The notes: a model not told the origin generated them from the letters alone. A DNA stretch of 11,105 nucleotides from an uncultured Blautia sp. (GCA_934409175.1 CAKRVX010000066.1:1-11105); one strand, 5' to 3'; counted from the stretch's first letter, positions 1 to 6,027 are shown. Program-made: numbers and translations.

Positions 1-83
1 ATACCTACGGCTGCAGTAAAGCAAAAGAACACAGTCAGGATCAGTGTCAGAAGCAGCACTACGATTCCTTTACTTTTTTTCAT
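1..83 (-). CDS. secD: Probable SecD, N-terminal fragment (runs off the window)
   Basis: Only the first 27 codons are in the window. They encode a short lysine-rich start (MKKSKG) followed by one hydrophobic helix of about 19 residues, which is the usual N-terminus of the protein-export subunit SecD, an inner-membrane partner of SecF and SecYEG. A ribosome site of the AGAAGGGA type lies about 9-16 bases before the ATG. The gene follows scfB by 40 bp on the same strand. Clostridial SCIFF loci commonly have secD/secF directly after the maturase gene, and this context, more than the short sequence, supports the call. Any small membrane or lipoprotein with a similar first helix cannot be excluded from 27 residues. 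Confidence 0.6.
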   Translation of the reverse strand, partial: MKKSKGIVVLLLTLILTVFFCFTAAVG

Positions 84-123
84 AGTTCTTTTCCCTTCTT
101 GATTTTTTGTCCGCAGTCACGCG

Positions 124-1491
124 TTATTCACATGCCTCTGCGGCTTTTATCATGATAGCGCACTCCACACGCTTCCTCTGAAGTTCGCATCCGATTTCAT
201 AATTACCCTTGATATCTCCCTGGAAATGATATGCATTTGCCGCACATCCTCCGCTACAGTAAAATCTTGCAAAGCATTCCTTGCAGTCTTTTTTTGTATA
301 AACGTTACATCCGCCAAATTCTTTCTGAATCTCAGGTCTTGTAATACCTTCGTCTACATTTCCCATAAGATATTTCTCTTCGCCAACAAACTGGTGGCAT
401 GGATAAAGATCTCCCCATGGTGTCACAGCCAGATACTCTGTTCCAGAGCCACACCCTGACAATCTCTTATAGACACATGGACCGCCTGTAAGATCAATCA
501 TGAAATGGAAGAAATTGAATCCGCGTCCCTCTTTTTCTCTTTTTATCATCTCTTTTGCAAGAGTATCATACTCTTCCATAATCTGAGGGATGTCCTCCTC
601 TCGAATGGCATATTCTTCTGTATCCGCTGCTACAACAGGCTCTACAGATATCTGTTTGAATCCAAGATCAGCCAGATGAAGAACATCTTTCGAAAAATCA
701 AGATTATGATGTGTGAAAGTACCTCTTACGTAGTACTTGTCCTGATTACGGGATTCTGCAAATTTCTGAAATTTCGGAATGATCAGATCATAGCTTCCGG
801 CACCTTTTCTGAAAGGACGCATATAATCATGAACTTCTTTACGTCCATCCACGCTAAGTACTACATTTGCCATTTCTTTGTTGCAGAATTCCATAACCTC
901 GTCATTTAAAAGAACACCATTGGTAGTAAGTGTGAAACGGAAGTTCTTGTTATGCAGTTTTTCCTGCTCTCTGCCGTATTTCACAAGATCTTTTACCACC
1001 TGCCAGTTCATCAGAGGTTCTCCTCCGAAAAAGTCCACTTCCAGATTTCTCCTGGAACCGGAATTGGCGATCAGGAAATCCAGAGCTTTTTTACCCACTT
1101 CGAAAGACATCAGTGCTCTTCTGCCGTGGTACTCTCCTTCCTCTGCAAAGCAATAACGGCAGGCCAGGTTGCAGTCATGGGCAATGTGCAGGCACAATGC
1201 TTTTACAACGGTCTGCCGGTTATTGGAAAATTCTTCTATTGCATTTTCATATACATCTCTGGTGAAAAGCATTCCATCTTCTTTCAGCTTCTCACACTCT
1301 TTTATAGAAGTTTCTATATCTTCTTTCTTAAACCGGTCTCCCAGTTTCTCTACGATAGCTTCTGTGGAAAGTCCCTCTTCCATATATGGCAGGACCTCAT
1401 ATGTAACCTCATCAACAAGATGGATACATCCACTGTTTATATCAAGTACGATATTAAAGCCATTATTTTTATAACGATGAATCAGGCTCAT
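124..1491 (-). CDS. scfB: SCIFF peptide maturase, radical SAM/SPASM protein ScfB
   Basis: This 455-residue protein is the enzyme that forms thioether crosslinks between cysteine sulfur and backbone or side-chain carbons of the ScfA precursor. Residues about 1-80 look like the winged-helix RiPP recognition element that binds the precursor leader. The radical SAM cluster motif CX3CX2C is C107, C111, C114, followed by GGEP at 156-159, a SAM-binding motif. The C-terminal SPASM/twitch region carries C339, C347, C365, C395, then C403-x2-C406-x5-C412-x3-C416 and C435, enough ligands for two auxiliary Fe-S clusters. Length and cysteine pattern match the family, whose studied member is CteB of Clostridium thermocellum. 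The start is an ATG 80 bp after the scfA stop, with a GGAAAGGA ribosome site about 11 bases upstream. It probably shares the scfA promoter through the intergenic hairpin. Confidence 0.96.
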   Translation of the reverse strand: MSLIHRYKNNGFNIVLDINSGCIHLVDEVTYEVLPYMEEGLSTEAIVEKLGDRFKKEDIETSIKECEKLKEDGMLFTRDVYENAIEEFSNNRQTVVKALCLHIAHDCNLACRYCFAEEGEYHGRRALMSFEVGKKALDFLIANSGSRRNLEVDFFGGEPLMNWQVVKDLVKYGREQEKLHNKNFRFTLTTNGVLLNDEVMEFCNKEMANVVLSVDGRKEVHDYMRPFRKGAGSYDLIIPKFQKFAESRNQDKYYVRGTFTHHNLDFSKDVLHLADLGFKQISVEPVVAADTEEYAIREEDIPQIMEEYDTLAKEMIKREKEGRGFNFFHFMIDLTGGPCVYKRLSGCGSGTEYLAVTPWGDLYPCHQFVGEEKYLMGNVDEGITRPEIQKEFGGCNVYTKKDCKECFARFYCSGGCAANAYHFQGDIKGNYEIGCELQRKRVECAIMIKAAEACE

Positions 1492-1517
1492 TTCTTACTA
1501 AATCCTTTCCTTAAGCG

Positions 1518-1553
1518 TAAGATAAGCAGCGAAATTACTCCGCTGCTTATCTT
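1518..1553 (-). promoter_or_regulatory. Hairpin between scfA and scfB (partial terminator or mRNA stabiliser)
   Basis: A perfect 11-bp inverted repeat (GATAAGCAGCG at 1521-1531 and its complement at 1541-1551) with a 9-base loop lies between the scfA stop and the scfB start. On the minus strand it is followed by only TTA and then C, not a real U tract. Partial readthrough or protection of the scfA message end is therefore more likely than full termination. Such a hairpin would let the precursor be made in excess over its enzyme. The structure is seen directly; the role is inferred. Confidence 0.65.
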
Positions 1554-1571
1554 TCTTATCCATAGCTGTTA

Positions 1572-1715
1572 TTATCTCTGCTCGCAGCTCTGGTTTCCTA
1601 CTGTACAGGAAGTTTTACATGCGGACTGGCAGGAAGTCTGGCACTCGCCACATCCACCTTTCTTTACTGTGTTCTGTAAATTCTTTGTATTCAGGGTTTT
1701 GATATGTTCCATCAT
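1572..1715 (-). CDS. scfA: SCIFF six-cysteine ranthipeptide precursor ScfA
   Basis: This is a 47-codon gene, or 46 if the second of two tandem ATGs is used. It encodes a leader (EHIKTLNTKNLQNTVKKGG) and a core with six cysteines, C22, C25, C29, C33, C37 and C44, spaced x2, x3, x3, x3, x6. This is the signature of the 'six cysteines in forty-five residues' family, the substrate of ScfB encoded 80 bp downstream. In the CteA homologue I recall a Cys32-Thr37 thioether. With the second ATG (1712) the corresponding residues here get those same numbers; with the first they are C33 and T38. The AAGGAGG ribosome site (1721-1727) lies 5 bases from the first ATG and 8 from the second, so the second start is slightly preferred. 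Its own promoter lies at 1749-1777. The biological role of SCIFF peptides is not established. Confidence 0.96.
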   Translation of the reverse strand: MMEHIKTLNTKNLQNTVKKGGCGECQTSCQSACKTSCTVGNQSCEQR

Positions 1716-1748
1716 TCTATCCTCCTTATGTAATTATATTCTTGGCAT

Positions 1749-1777
1749 AGTATACCATACATTTTCATATTTTGAAA
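1749..1777 (-). promoter_or_regulatory. Extended -10 promoter for scfA
   Basis: On the minus strand a -35 TTTCAA (1772-1777) is followed after 17 bases by TATACT (1749-1754), with TG one base before the -10 (TGGTATACT). Transcription would begin near 1742, giving a leader of about 27 bases before scfA. The promoter lies in the 70-bp gap after the membrane-protein gene, so scfA and scfB can be made independently of the genes upstream. Confidence 0.7.
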
Positions 1778-1785
1778 GTTTTTTT

Positions 1786-2136
1786 TTACGACATCATCCC
1801 GCCAAGTGCTCCTCCCCCTGCGCACATGCAAAAAGTAGTTGCTGCGTGGGCTACACCCATATCCCAATGTCCTTTTACAGCAAAGGAAACCACTAATAAA
1901 AGCAGGTAATAAGCAACTCCTGTTCCCACACCCCATAAATATTTATCCCGGCGCAGAATCCTGCCTGCCATAAAGCCTCCCATAAAACATGCCAGCACAT
2001 ATACCACTATGATGCCAGCATCCACAGCAGTCTCTCCCAGATCAAAGGAAAACAGCAGAAAAGCCAGTAAAAGTAAAAGTACACCTGTCAGCGCATATGC
2101 GAACAACAACGATTTTAATACAGCTCTTATTCTCAT
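1786..2136 (-). CDS. Small four-helix membrane protein, TIGR04086/YrzE-like family
   Basis: This 116-residue, highly hydrophobic protein has four likely membrane segments at about residues 7-30, 38-59, 67-86 and 95-114. A positive loop, GRILRRDK, lies between helices 2 and 3, and helices 2 and 4 are rich in Gly and Ala. Size, topology and position directly before scfA match the TIGR04086 family of Firmicutes, whose function is unknown. The start was chosen at the internal ATG (2134-2136) because GGAGGGG lies 5 bases before it; an upstream in-frame ATG at 2170-2172 has no ribosome site. The gene lies 50 bp after the wall-protein stop with no visible terminator or good promoter between, so co-transcription with that gene is possible. 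A role in SCIFF or Sec function is only suggested by neighbourhood. Confidence 0.82.
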   Translation of the reverse strand: MRIRAVLKSLLFAYALTGVLLLLLAFLLFSFDLGETAVDAGIIVVYVLACFMGGFMAGRILRRDKYLWGVGTGVAYYLLLLVVSFAVKGHWDMGVAHAATTFCMCAGGGALGGMMS

Positions 2137-2186
2137 ATCTTCCCCTCCTGCTAAAATATATGGAAGGAACATTTATGATATTCTTT

Positions 2187-3674
2187 TTATTTCTTTCTCT
2201 TCTTCATAAGGATAACTGCACCAATAATCACTACAGCTGCCACAATCAATACTATAAACGGCACAATATTAGTAGTATCACCGGTTTCTACACTATCTGA
2301 TTTCGCTGAACCGTTGTCTGTTGTCTGACTGCTGTCAGAAGATGTATTGTTGCCGGAATTATCTGTATCAGCATTTTCATCATTATCCGTCACTACAGTA
2401 TTATTATCATTATCCGCTGCTTTCGTTCCAGCAACAGTAGTCTGTGGTGCAGAAGTCGGTGCTGCTGTAGGATCCGCCTGTGAATCTGAACTGCTGTCCG
2501 GCCCTACCAGCTGCTTGCTTCCTGCTATTCCAAATGGGCTGAAAGAATGTGTGCTGAATACCATCACATCCCCTTCTACACTCGGAATGATCATTTCCGT
2601 AGCACCGTTATCCAGAAGATGTTCTATTGTATACTGATATCCTACCTTAACAGGGACTGTCACACTGATGTATTCACCACTGGGGATTTCATATTCTGTA
2701 TTATTCTGTAAATCCCAGAGCTCAAACTCATAAGACTGAAAAATTGTGGCATCATCTTCATTCGTAAAGCGATAATTATCCCCACTTGATACTCTGAACT
2801 GTACATACCAAGGCAAATTCGCTCCACTTACCGTAATTCCGTCACAGGTATGATTTATCTGGGCACGTTCTTCTTTTTCCTCTTCTGAAAGACTCTCATC
2901 TGCATCTGAAGGACGGTCATCTTTCTCTTCCGGCTGGATTGGATTGTCAAAAATGTTCTCTGACGGATCCGGCGCCTCTGTTGGCTGAAGTTCTTCTTCT
3001 GTTTTCTTATTCCCATCTTCATTTTCTGATGGCTTTTCTGATGGCATTTCCGTTACAGTCGCTTCAGGTGTCTCTGATGGAATCTCTTCTGGCTCACAGG
3101 CAGGCTCCCCGGTTGCTTCCGGAGTCTGTTCAGAAATTGAGCTGTCATTTTTTTCAGCTTCAGGTGTTTCTGACGGAGTCAGGGTTATATCTTTTTCCTG
3201 TTCCGGACTCTGTGTGATCTGTGTCTTATCTTCTGAATCATCCTTCTCATTTTCATCCGTGCTCTCATCCGTTTCTTCCAGATTAGCCACAATAACATTT
3301 ATATATCCAACTACCTGTCCGGATTCTTCATCCCATCCTTCCACATGACTCAAATCCTGTCCGTCGGCTGGTATCAAAATTACCTGACAGGATTCTACCC
3401 TTTTAGCCGGAACATAACTCCCATCAGCCCATTCCAAAGTACCATATTCATTTCCCGGAAGTTCGATATTTCTCAGCTCTGTAGGCTCACTGATCGTTAT
3501 ATTGTCCGGAAACATATCTTCCGGAGTCTCCTGCTCCTGCGCTGCATTTGCTGAAATTATAGACATTGGCGTCTGACCGGTAATCAGCGCTGCTGCCAGG
3601 ACTGCTGCTGCCAGAAAGCTGGCTCTTTTTGCACATTTATCGTTCTTCTTGATCATTCTATTTCTATTTGACAT
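2187..3674 (-). CDS. Secreted, wall-anchored Pro/Thr/Glu-rich surface protein with VETG-type sorting tail
   Basis: A 495-residue surface protein. It begins with a basic N-terminus and signal helix (about residues 17-44, with an Ala-rich cleavage region SANAAQ). A small beta-rich domain follows (about 50-130, containing GTLEWADGSYVP, an Ig-like-repeat style motif). Next comes an acidic, Pro/Thr/Glu-rich stalk (about 131-267) with repeated SETPEA/EQTPEA units. A second globular region (about 272-389) and a Ser/Asp/Asn/Thr-rich linker (390-460) lead to the tail. The C-terminus is VETGD (462-466), a hydrophobic helix (471-489) and KKRKK, which has sortase-signal architecture, but with VETG where LPXTG is usual. 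The start was chosen at the second ATG (3672-3674) because AGAGGTG lies 5 bases upstream. No ligand or function is recognised; adhesion or scaffolding is an inference from architecture. Confidence 0.88.
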   Translation of the reverse strand: MSNRNRMIKKNDKCAKRASFLAAAVLAAALITGQTPMSIISANAAQEQETPEDMFPDNITISEPTELRNIELPGNEYGTLEWADGSYVPAKRVESCQVILIPADGQDLSHVEGWDEESGQVVGYINVIVANLEETDESTDENEKDDSEDKTQITQSPEQEKDITLTPSETPEAEKNDSSISEQTPEATGEPACEPEEIPSETPEATVTEMPSEKPSENEDGNKKTEEELQPTEAPDPSENIFDNPIQPEEKDDRPSDADESLSEEEKEERAQINHTCDGITVSGANLPWYVQFRVSSGDNYRFTNEDDATIFQSYEFELWDLQNNTEYEIPSGEYISVTVPVKVGYQYTIEHLLDNGATEMIIPSVEGDVMVFSTHSFSPFGIAGSKQLVGPDSSSDSQADPTAAPTSAPQTTVAGTKAADNDNNTVVTDNDENADTDNSGNNTSSDSSQTTDNGSAKSDSVETGDTTNIVPFIVLIVAAVVIIGAVILMKKRKK

Positions 3675-3746
3675 ATTTACACCTCTATAATTATTCAACT
3701 ATTTCATTTAGATTTTCTTTACTATGACGATTATGTTATTTATATG

Positions 3747-3763
3747 ACACGATATTATCGTGT
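3747..3763. promoter_or_regulatory. 17-bp palindromic operator candidate
   Basis: ACACGATATTATCGTGT is a perfect 8-1-8 inverted repeat. It covers the -10 (3752-3757) of the promoter-proximal start site for the wall-protein gene, a position at which a bound protein would block RNA polymerase. I do not recognise the motif as the site of a named regulator. Confidence 0.6.
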
Positions 3764-3779
3764 GTTTCTATATTATCAA
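3752..3779 (-). promoter_or_regulatory. Proximal promoter of the wall-protein gene
   Basis: On the minus strand TTGATA (3774-3779) is followed after 16 bases by TAATAT (3752-3757). Transcription would start about 70 bases before the chosen start codon of the wall-protein gene. The -10 lies inside the 17-bp palindrome. Confidence 0.5.
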
Positions 3780-3792
3780 ATCATTGTGATTT

Positions 3793-3809
3793 TGTAAACA
3801 TTTTGTAAC
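3793..3809 (+). promoter_or_regulatory. WalR-type direct repeat
   Basis: TGTAAA, five bases, TGTAAC fits the WalR (YycF) consensus TGTWAH-N5-TGTWAH exactly. It sits 13 bases upstream of the -35 of the proximal wall-protein promoter. WalRK controls cell-wall metabolism genes in Firmicutes, which suits a wall-protein gene. On the opposite strand it differs from a PhoP box by one base, so that reading is also open. Confidence 0.4.
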
Positions 3810-3863
3810 ATATTTTTCAATAATATCTCTAATTTATTATTTTTATGCCATACAGGCAAATTT

Positions 3864-3902
3864 TGTCGAATGAATTATAGCACAAATTATTTTGTTTCGA
3901 CA
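3864..3902. promoter_or_regulatory. Pair of perfect Spo0A (0A) boxes around a promoter
   Basis: TGTCGAA at 3864-3870 and its exact inverse TTCGACA at 3896-3902 both match the 0A-box consensus TGNCGAA. Between them is an extended -10 on the minus strand. One box overlaps the -35 and the other lies about at the start of transcription. The -35 overlap resembles Spo0A-activated sporulation promoters, and the downstream box resembles Spo0A-repressed ones, so the sign of regulation cannot be read from position alone. Confidence 0.6.
3874..3902 (-). promoter_or_regulatory. Distal, Spo0A-box-flanked promoter of the wall-protein gene
   Basis: On the minus strand TGCTATAAT (an extended -10; hexamer 3874-3879) lies 17 bases after TGTCGA (3897-3902), a poor -35 that is also part of a 0A box. 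A perfect -10 with a weak -35 overlapped by an activator site is the pattern expected of a regulator-dependent promoter. It would give a leader of about 190 bases before the wall-protein gene. Confidence 0.55.
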
Positions 3903-3973
3903 CCCCTATTTTCATATTTTCCTACAGGATTTTATTTTTCTTTTCAGTTATTGTTTACTCCCAACAGTAACTC

Positions 3974-4002
3974 TTGATTTCCATTAAGAAATCATGTATA
4001 TT
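3974..4002 (+). promoter_or_regulatory. Promoter of the CNNM-type transporter gene
   Basis: TTGATT (3974-3979) is followed after 17 bases by TATATT (3997-4002). Transcription would start near 4009, giving a leader of about 54 bases that contains the Fur box and the ribosome site. Confidence 0.55.
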
Positions 4003-4027
4003 CATTAATTAATAAATAATTTTCAAC

Positions 4028-4042
4028 TGATAATTATTATCA
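4028..4042. promoter_or_regulatory. Perfect 7-1-7 Fur box
   Basis: TGATAATTATTATCA is identical to the Bacillus-type Fur consensus TGATAATNATTATCA, and differs from the PerR and Zur versions at their diagnostic positions. It lies just downstream of the transporter promoter, at roughly +20 to +34, where bound Fur could block elongation or promoter clearance. The match is seen directly; iron control is inferred. Confidence 0.6.
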
Positions 4043-4062
4043 CAATAAAAGGAGTGAATATT

Positions 4063-5346
4063 TTGGATTCAGGCATTGTTCTTCAGGCAATCACAGTTCT
4101 TGTCCTGATTGCACTTTCTGCATTTTTTTCTTCAGCGGAAACATCTATGACTACTGTTAATAAAATAAGGATACAATCTCTTTCGGAACAGGGGGACAGA
4201 CGCGCTATAATTCTCGAAAAGATCATTTCTGACTCTCCAAAGATGCTCAGCACCATACTTATAGGAAATAACATTGTAAATATGTCTGCGTCTTCTCTGA
4301 TGACTACCCTGACAATCCAGTTATTCGGTAATGTATATGTAGGAATTGCTACCGGAGTTCTTACTTTGCTGATTCTGATCTTTGGAGAAATCACCCCCAA
4401 AAACCTGGCAACTATTCATTCAGAAAAATTTGCACTTGCCTATGCCCGGGTGATTTACGGTCTGACTATAATCCTCACACCTGTTGTTTTTATAGTCAAC
4501 AAGATCACAGATTGTGTTTTAGCTCTTTTTCATGTGGATCCTAATACCAAAGCCAATTCCATGACTGAACATGAGCTTCGTACTCTTGTAAATGTAGGTC
4601 AAAAAGAGGGGGTCATAGAAAACGAAGAAAAACAGATGATCTATAATGTTTTTGATTTTGGTGATTCTATTGCAAGAGACGTTATGATTCCACGAATTGA
4701 TATGACCTTTGTAAATGTTGACTGTACTTATAAAGAACTGATGGAAATCTTCACCCAGGACATGCATACACGTTTTCCGGTATATGAAGATAACACAGAC
4801 AACGTAATCGGTATCATCAATATGAAAGATCTGCTGATTTATCCAAAAGAAAAACCATTTTCTATTCGCAGCATCCTTCGTGAACCATATTTTACCTACG
4901 AGCATAAATCCACAGCAGATCTCATGATTGAAATGCGTAAAGCATCTGTAAATCTGGCTATCGTACTGGATGAATATGGCGCCACGGCAGGTCTTGTCAC
5001 ACTGGAAGACCTGCTGGAAGAAATCGTCGGAGAAATCCGTGATGAATATGATGCTGATGAGGCTGAAGATATCAAAGAAATTCAGCCCGGCAGAGAATAT
5101 ATTGTGCTTGGGTCCGCCAAACTGGATGATATCAATGAAACCCTCGGAACAGAACTTAAATCTGAAGATTATGATTCTATTGGCGGTTATATTATTGAAC
5201 AGCTTGACAGTCTTCCTGCTGATGGTCAGTCCGTCACATTGGAAAATGGTATACGCCTGGTAGTTGACCGTCTTGAGAAAAACAGAATAGAACTTGTCCA
5301 TATCTGGCTTCCAGAAAAGCCGGAAAAAGCAGAGGTCGATGAATAA
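4063..5346 (+). CDS. CNNM/CorC (HlyC)-family membrane protein, probable divalent-metal transporter
   Basis: This protein is 427 residues from the TTG start. It has a DUF21/CNNM membrane domain of about 170 residues with several helices, the SSAET motif near residues 23-27 and the hallmark FGEITPK at 107-113. A pair of CBS domains follows (about 205-330, containing TRFPVYEDN and VLDEYGATAGLVTLEDLLEEIVGEI), then a CorC_HlyC domain (about 337-415). Members such as CNNM/CorB and staphylococcal MpfA export Mg2+ or protect against it; the 'hemolysin' label in databases is historical. The start was set at TTG (4063-4065) because AAAAGGAG lies 8 bases upstream; an in-frame GTG at 4054 overlaps that ribosome site. 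A perfect Fur box in the leader hints at a link to iron rather than, or as well as, magnesium. The gene is convergent with the YdcF-family gene, sharing one terminator. Confidence 0.93.
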   Translation: MDSGIVLQAITVLVLIALSAFFSSAETSMTTVNKIRIQSLSEQGDRRAIILEKIISDSPKMLSTILIGNNIVNMSASSLMTTLTIQLFGNVYVGIATGVLTLLILIFGEITPKNLATIHSEKFALAYARVIYGLTIILTPVVFIVNKITDCVLALFHVDPNTKANSMTEHELRTLVNVGQKEGVIENEEKQMIYNVFDFGDSIARDVMIPRIDMTFVNVDCTYKELMEIFTQDMHTRFPVYEDNTDNVIGIINMKDLLIYPKEKPFSIRSILREPYFTYEHKSTADLMIEMRKASVNLAIVLDEYGATAGLVTLEDLLEEIVGEIRDEYDADEAEDIKEIQPGREYIVLGSAKLDDINETLGTELKSEDYDSIGGYIIEQLDSLPADGQSVTLENGIRLVVDRLEKNRIELVHIWLPEKPEKAEVDE

Positions 5347-5373
5347 AAGCCGGAATTCCGGCTTTTATTTTTT
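5344..5373. terminator. Shared bidirectional terminator between convergent genes
   Basis: A perfect 24-base palindrome (5344-5367, arms AAAAGCCGG and complement around AATT) is followed by six T on the plus strand and preceded by an A-rich stretch. Its first three bases are the TAA stop of the transporter gene, and its last three are the complement of the TAA stop of the YdcF-family gene. Confidence 0.85.
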
Positions 5374-5964
5374 CAGCATCAGAGAAAATTGCTTCATAAT
5401 TCTGGTAATTTCTCCTGTAACCGCATCGATTCCTTCTTCTGTTTTTTTCCAGTTTTCTTTATTGATTCCATCAGTTTCTGACGGTACTACAAAAAATTCA
5501 GTTTGTGGATATAACATCTGATAGTACATCAGTGCTCTCCTGCTATGATAATTTTTGCAGCACAAAATAGCTTTTTTTATTTCCAGTCCTTCCTGATCCG
5601 TCACCTGGCGGGAATAAATTGCATTTTCATACGTAAAAGTTGCCATATCTTCCCGAAGTATGGCTTTTTCCGGCACTCCGTTTTTAATCAGAACATCCTT
5701 CAAAAATTCCCACTCTGTTTCATAAGTCCCATTGTATCTGTCAGCATTTGCCAGGACTCCCGAAAATTTTTTATTAACAATACTGTATCTTCCACTTGGC
5801 AATACCCAGGCAGCAAACCCACGACCATACAGTTTTGCCGCCTGTTCTGCCATCTGTGGATACCCGTTTCCCGGAATAAAAATAATATCTGCTTTCTCTG
5901 GTTTATCCTCTGCAAAAATAAAGTTTTCTGAATCATCCAGGAATCTTGAATATAAATCTTTCAT
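5365..5964 (-). CDS. YdcF-family (DUF218) protein
   Basis: This 199-residue protein has the features of the DUF218/YdcF fold. They are ADIIFIPGNG (25-34) in the first strand, PSG (56-58), TE near 83-84, acidic E105 in the ILRED segment, TYEN (111-114) and the KNYHSRRALMYY segment (137-148). No signal peptide or membrane helix is seen, so it should be cytosolic. E. coli YdcF binds S-adenosylmethionine, and membrane relatives such as SanA and ElyC affect the envelope; neither allows a specific function here. The start ATG has a GGAGAGA site 8 bases upstream and its own extended -10 promoter. It is the second of two minus-strand genes after the amidase, 109 bp apart with no obvious terminator between. 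Confidence 0.88.
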   Translation of the reverse strand: MKDLYSRFLDDSENFIFAEDKPEKADIIFIPGNGYPQMAEQAAKLYGRGFAAWVLPSGRYSIVNKKFSGVLANADRYNGTYETEWEFLKDVLIKNGVPEKAILREDMATFTYENAIYSRQVTDQEGLEIKKAILCCKNYHSRRALMYYQMLYPQTEFFVVPSETDGINKENWKKTEEGIDAVTGEITRIMKQFSLMLKK

Positions 5965-5998
5965 ATTTATTGTCTCTCCGTTCTTTTGTATTTTATAG

Positions 5999-6027
5999 AT
6001 TATAGCATATCACTTATCGCTTGATAA
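5999..6027 (-). promoter_or_regulatory. Extended -10 promoter of the YdcF-family gene
   Basis: On the minus strand TTATCA (6022-6027) is followed after 17 bases by TATAAT (5999-6004) with TG one base before it (TGCTATAAT). Start of transcription would be about 30 bases before the gene. Confidence 0.65.

Larger units (their letters stand above)
3675..4062. other. 388-bp divergent control region, AT-rich, no gene
   Basis: This gap separates the wall-protein gene (minus) from the CNNM-type transporter gene (plus). I see no supported coding sequence in it. It contains two minus-strand promoters, a palindrome, a WalR-like direct repeat, two Spo0A boxes, one plus-strand promoter and a Fur box, each listed separately. 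I see no recognisable riboswitch; in particular no Mg2+ M-box structure before the transporter gene. Confidence 0.8.

Noticed and set aside
952..1896. 314-codon plus-strand reading frame opposite scfB and scfA
   Set aside because: It is antisense to a clear family member and to scfA, Cys/Phe/Ser-rich, with no ribosome site or family motif.
3003..3256. DNA tandem repeat in the P/T/E stalk of the wall protein
   Set aside because: The protein units (SETPEA, EQTPEA) are similar but irregular, and the DNA is not a regular tandem repeat.
4054..4062. GTG start for the CNNM-type transporter
   Set aside because: The GTG overlaps the AAAAGGAG ribosome site, leaving no spacing. TTG at 4063 is 8 bases from it and fits better.
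4519..5301. 260-codon minus-strand reading frame opposite the transporter gene
   Set aside because: Shadow of a well-supported gene; composition is rich in Ile, Phe and His, as antisense frames are, and no domain is recognisable.
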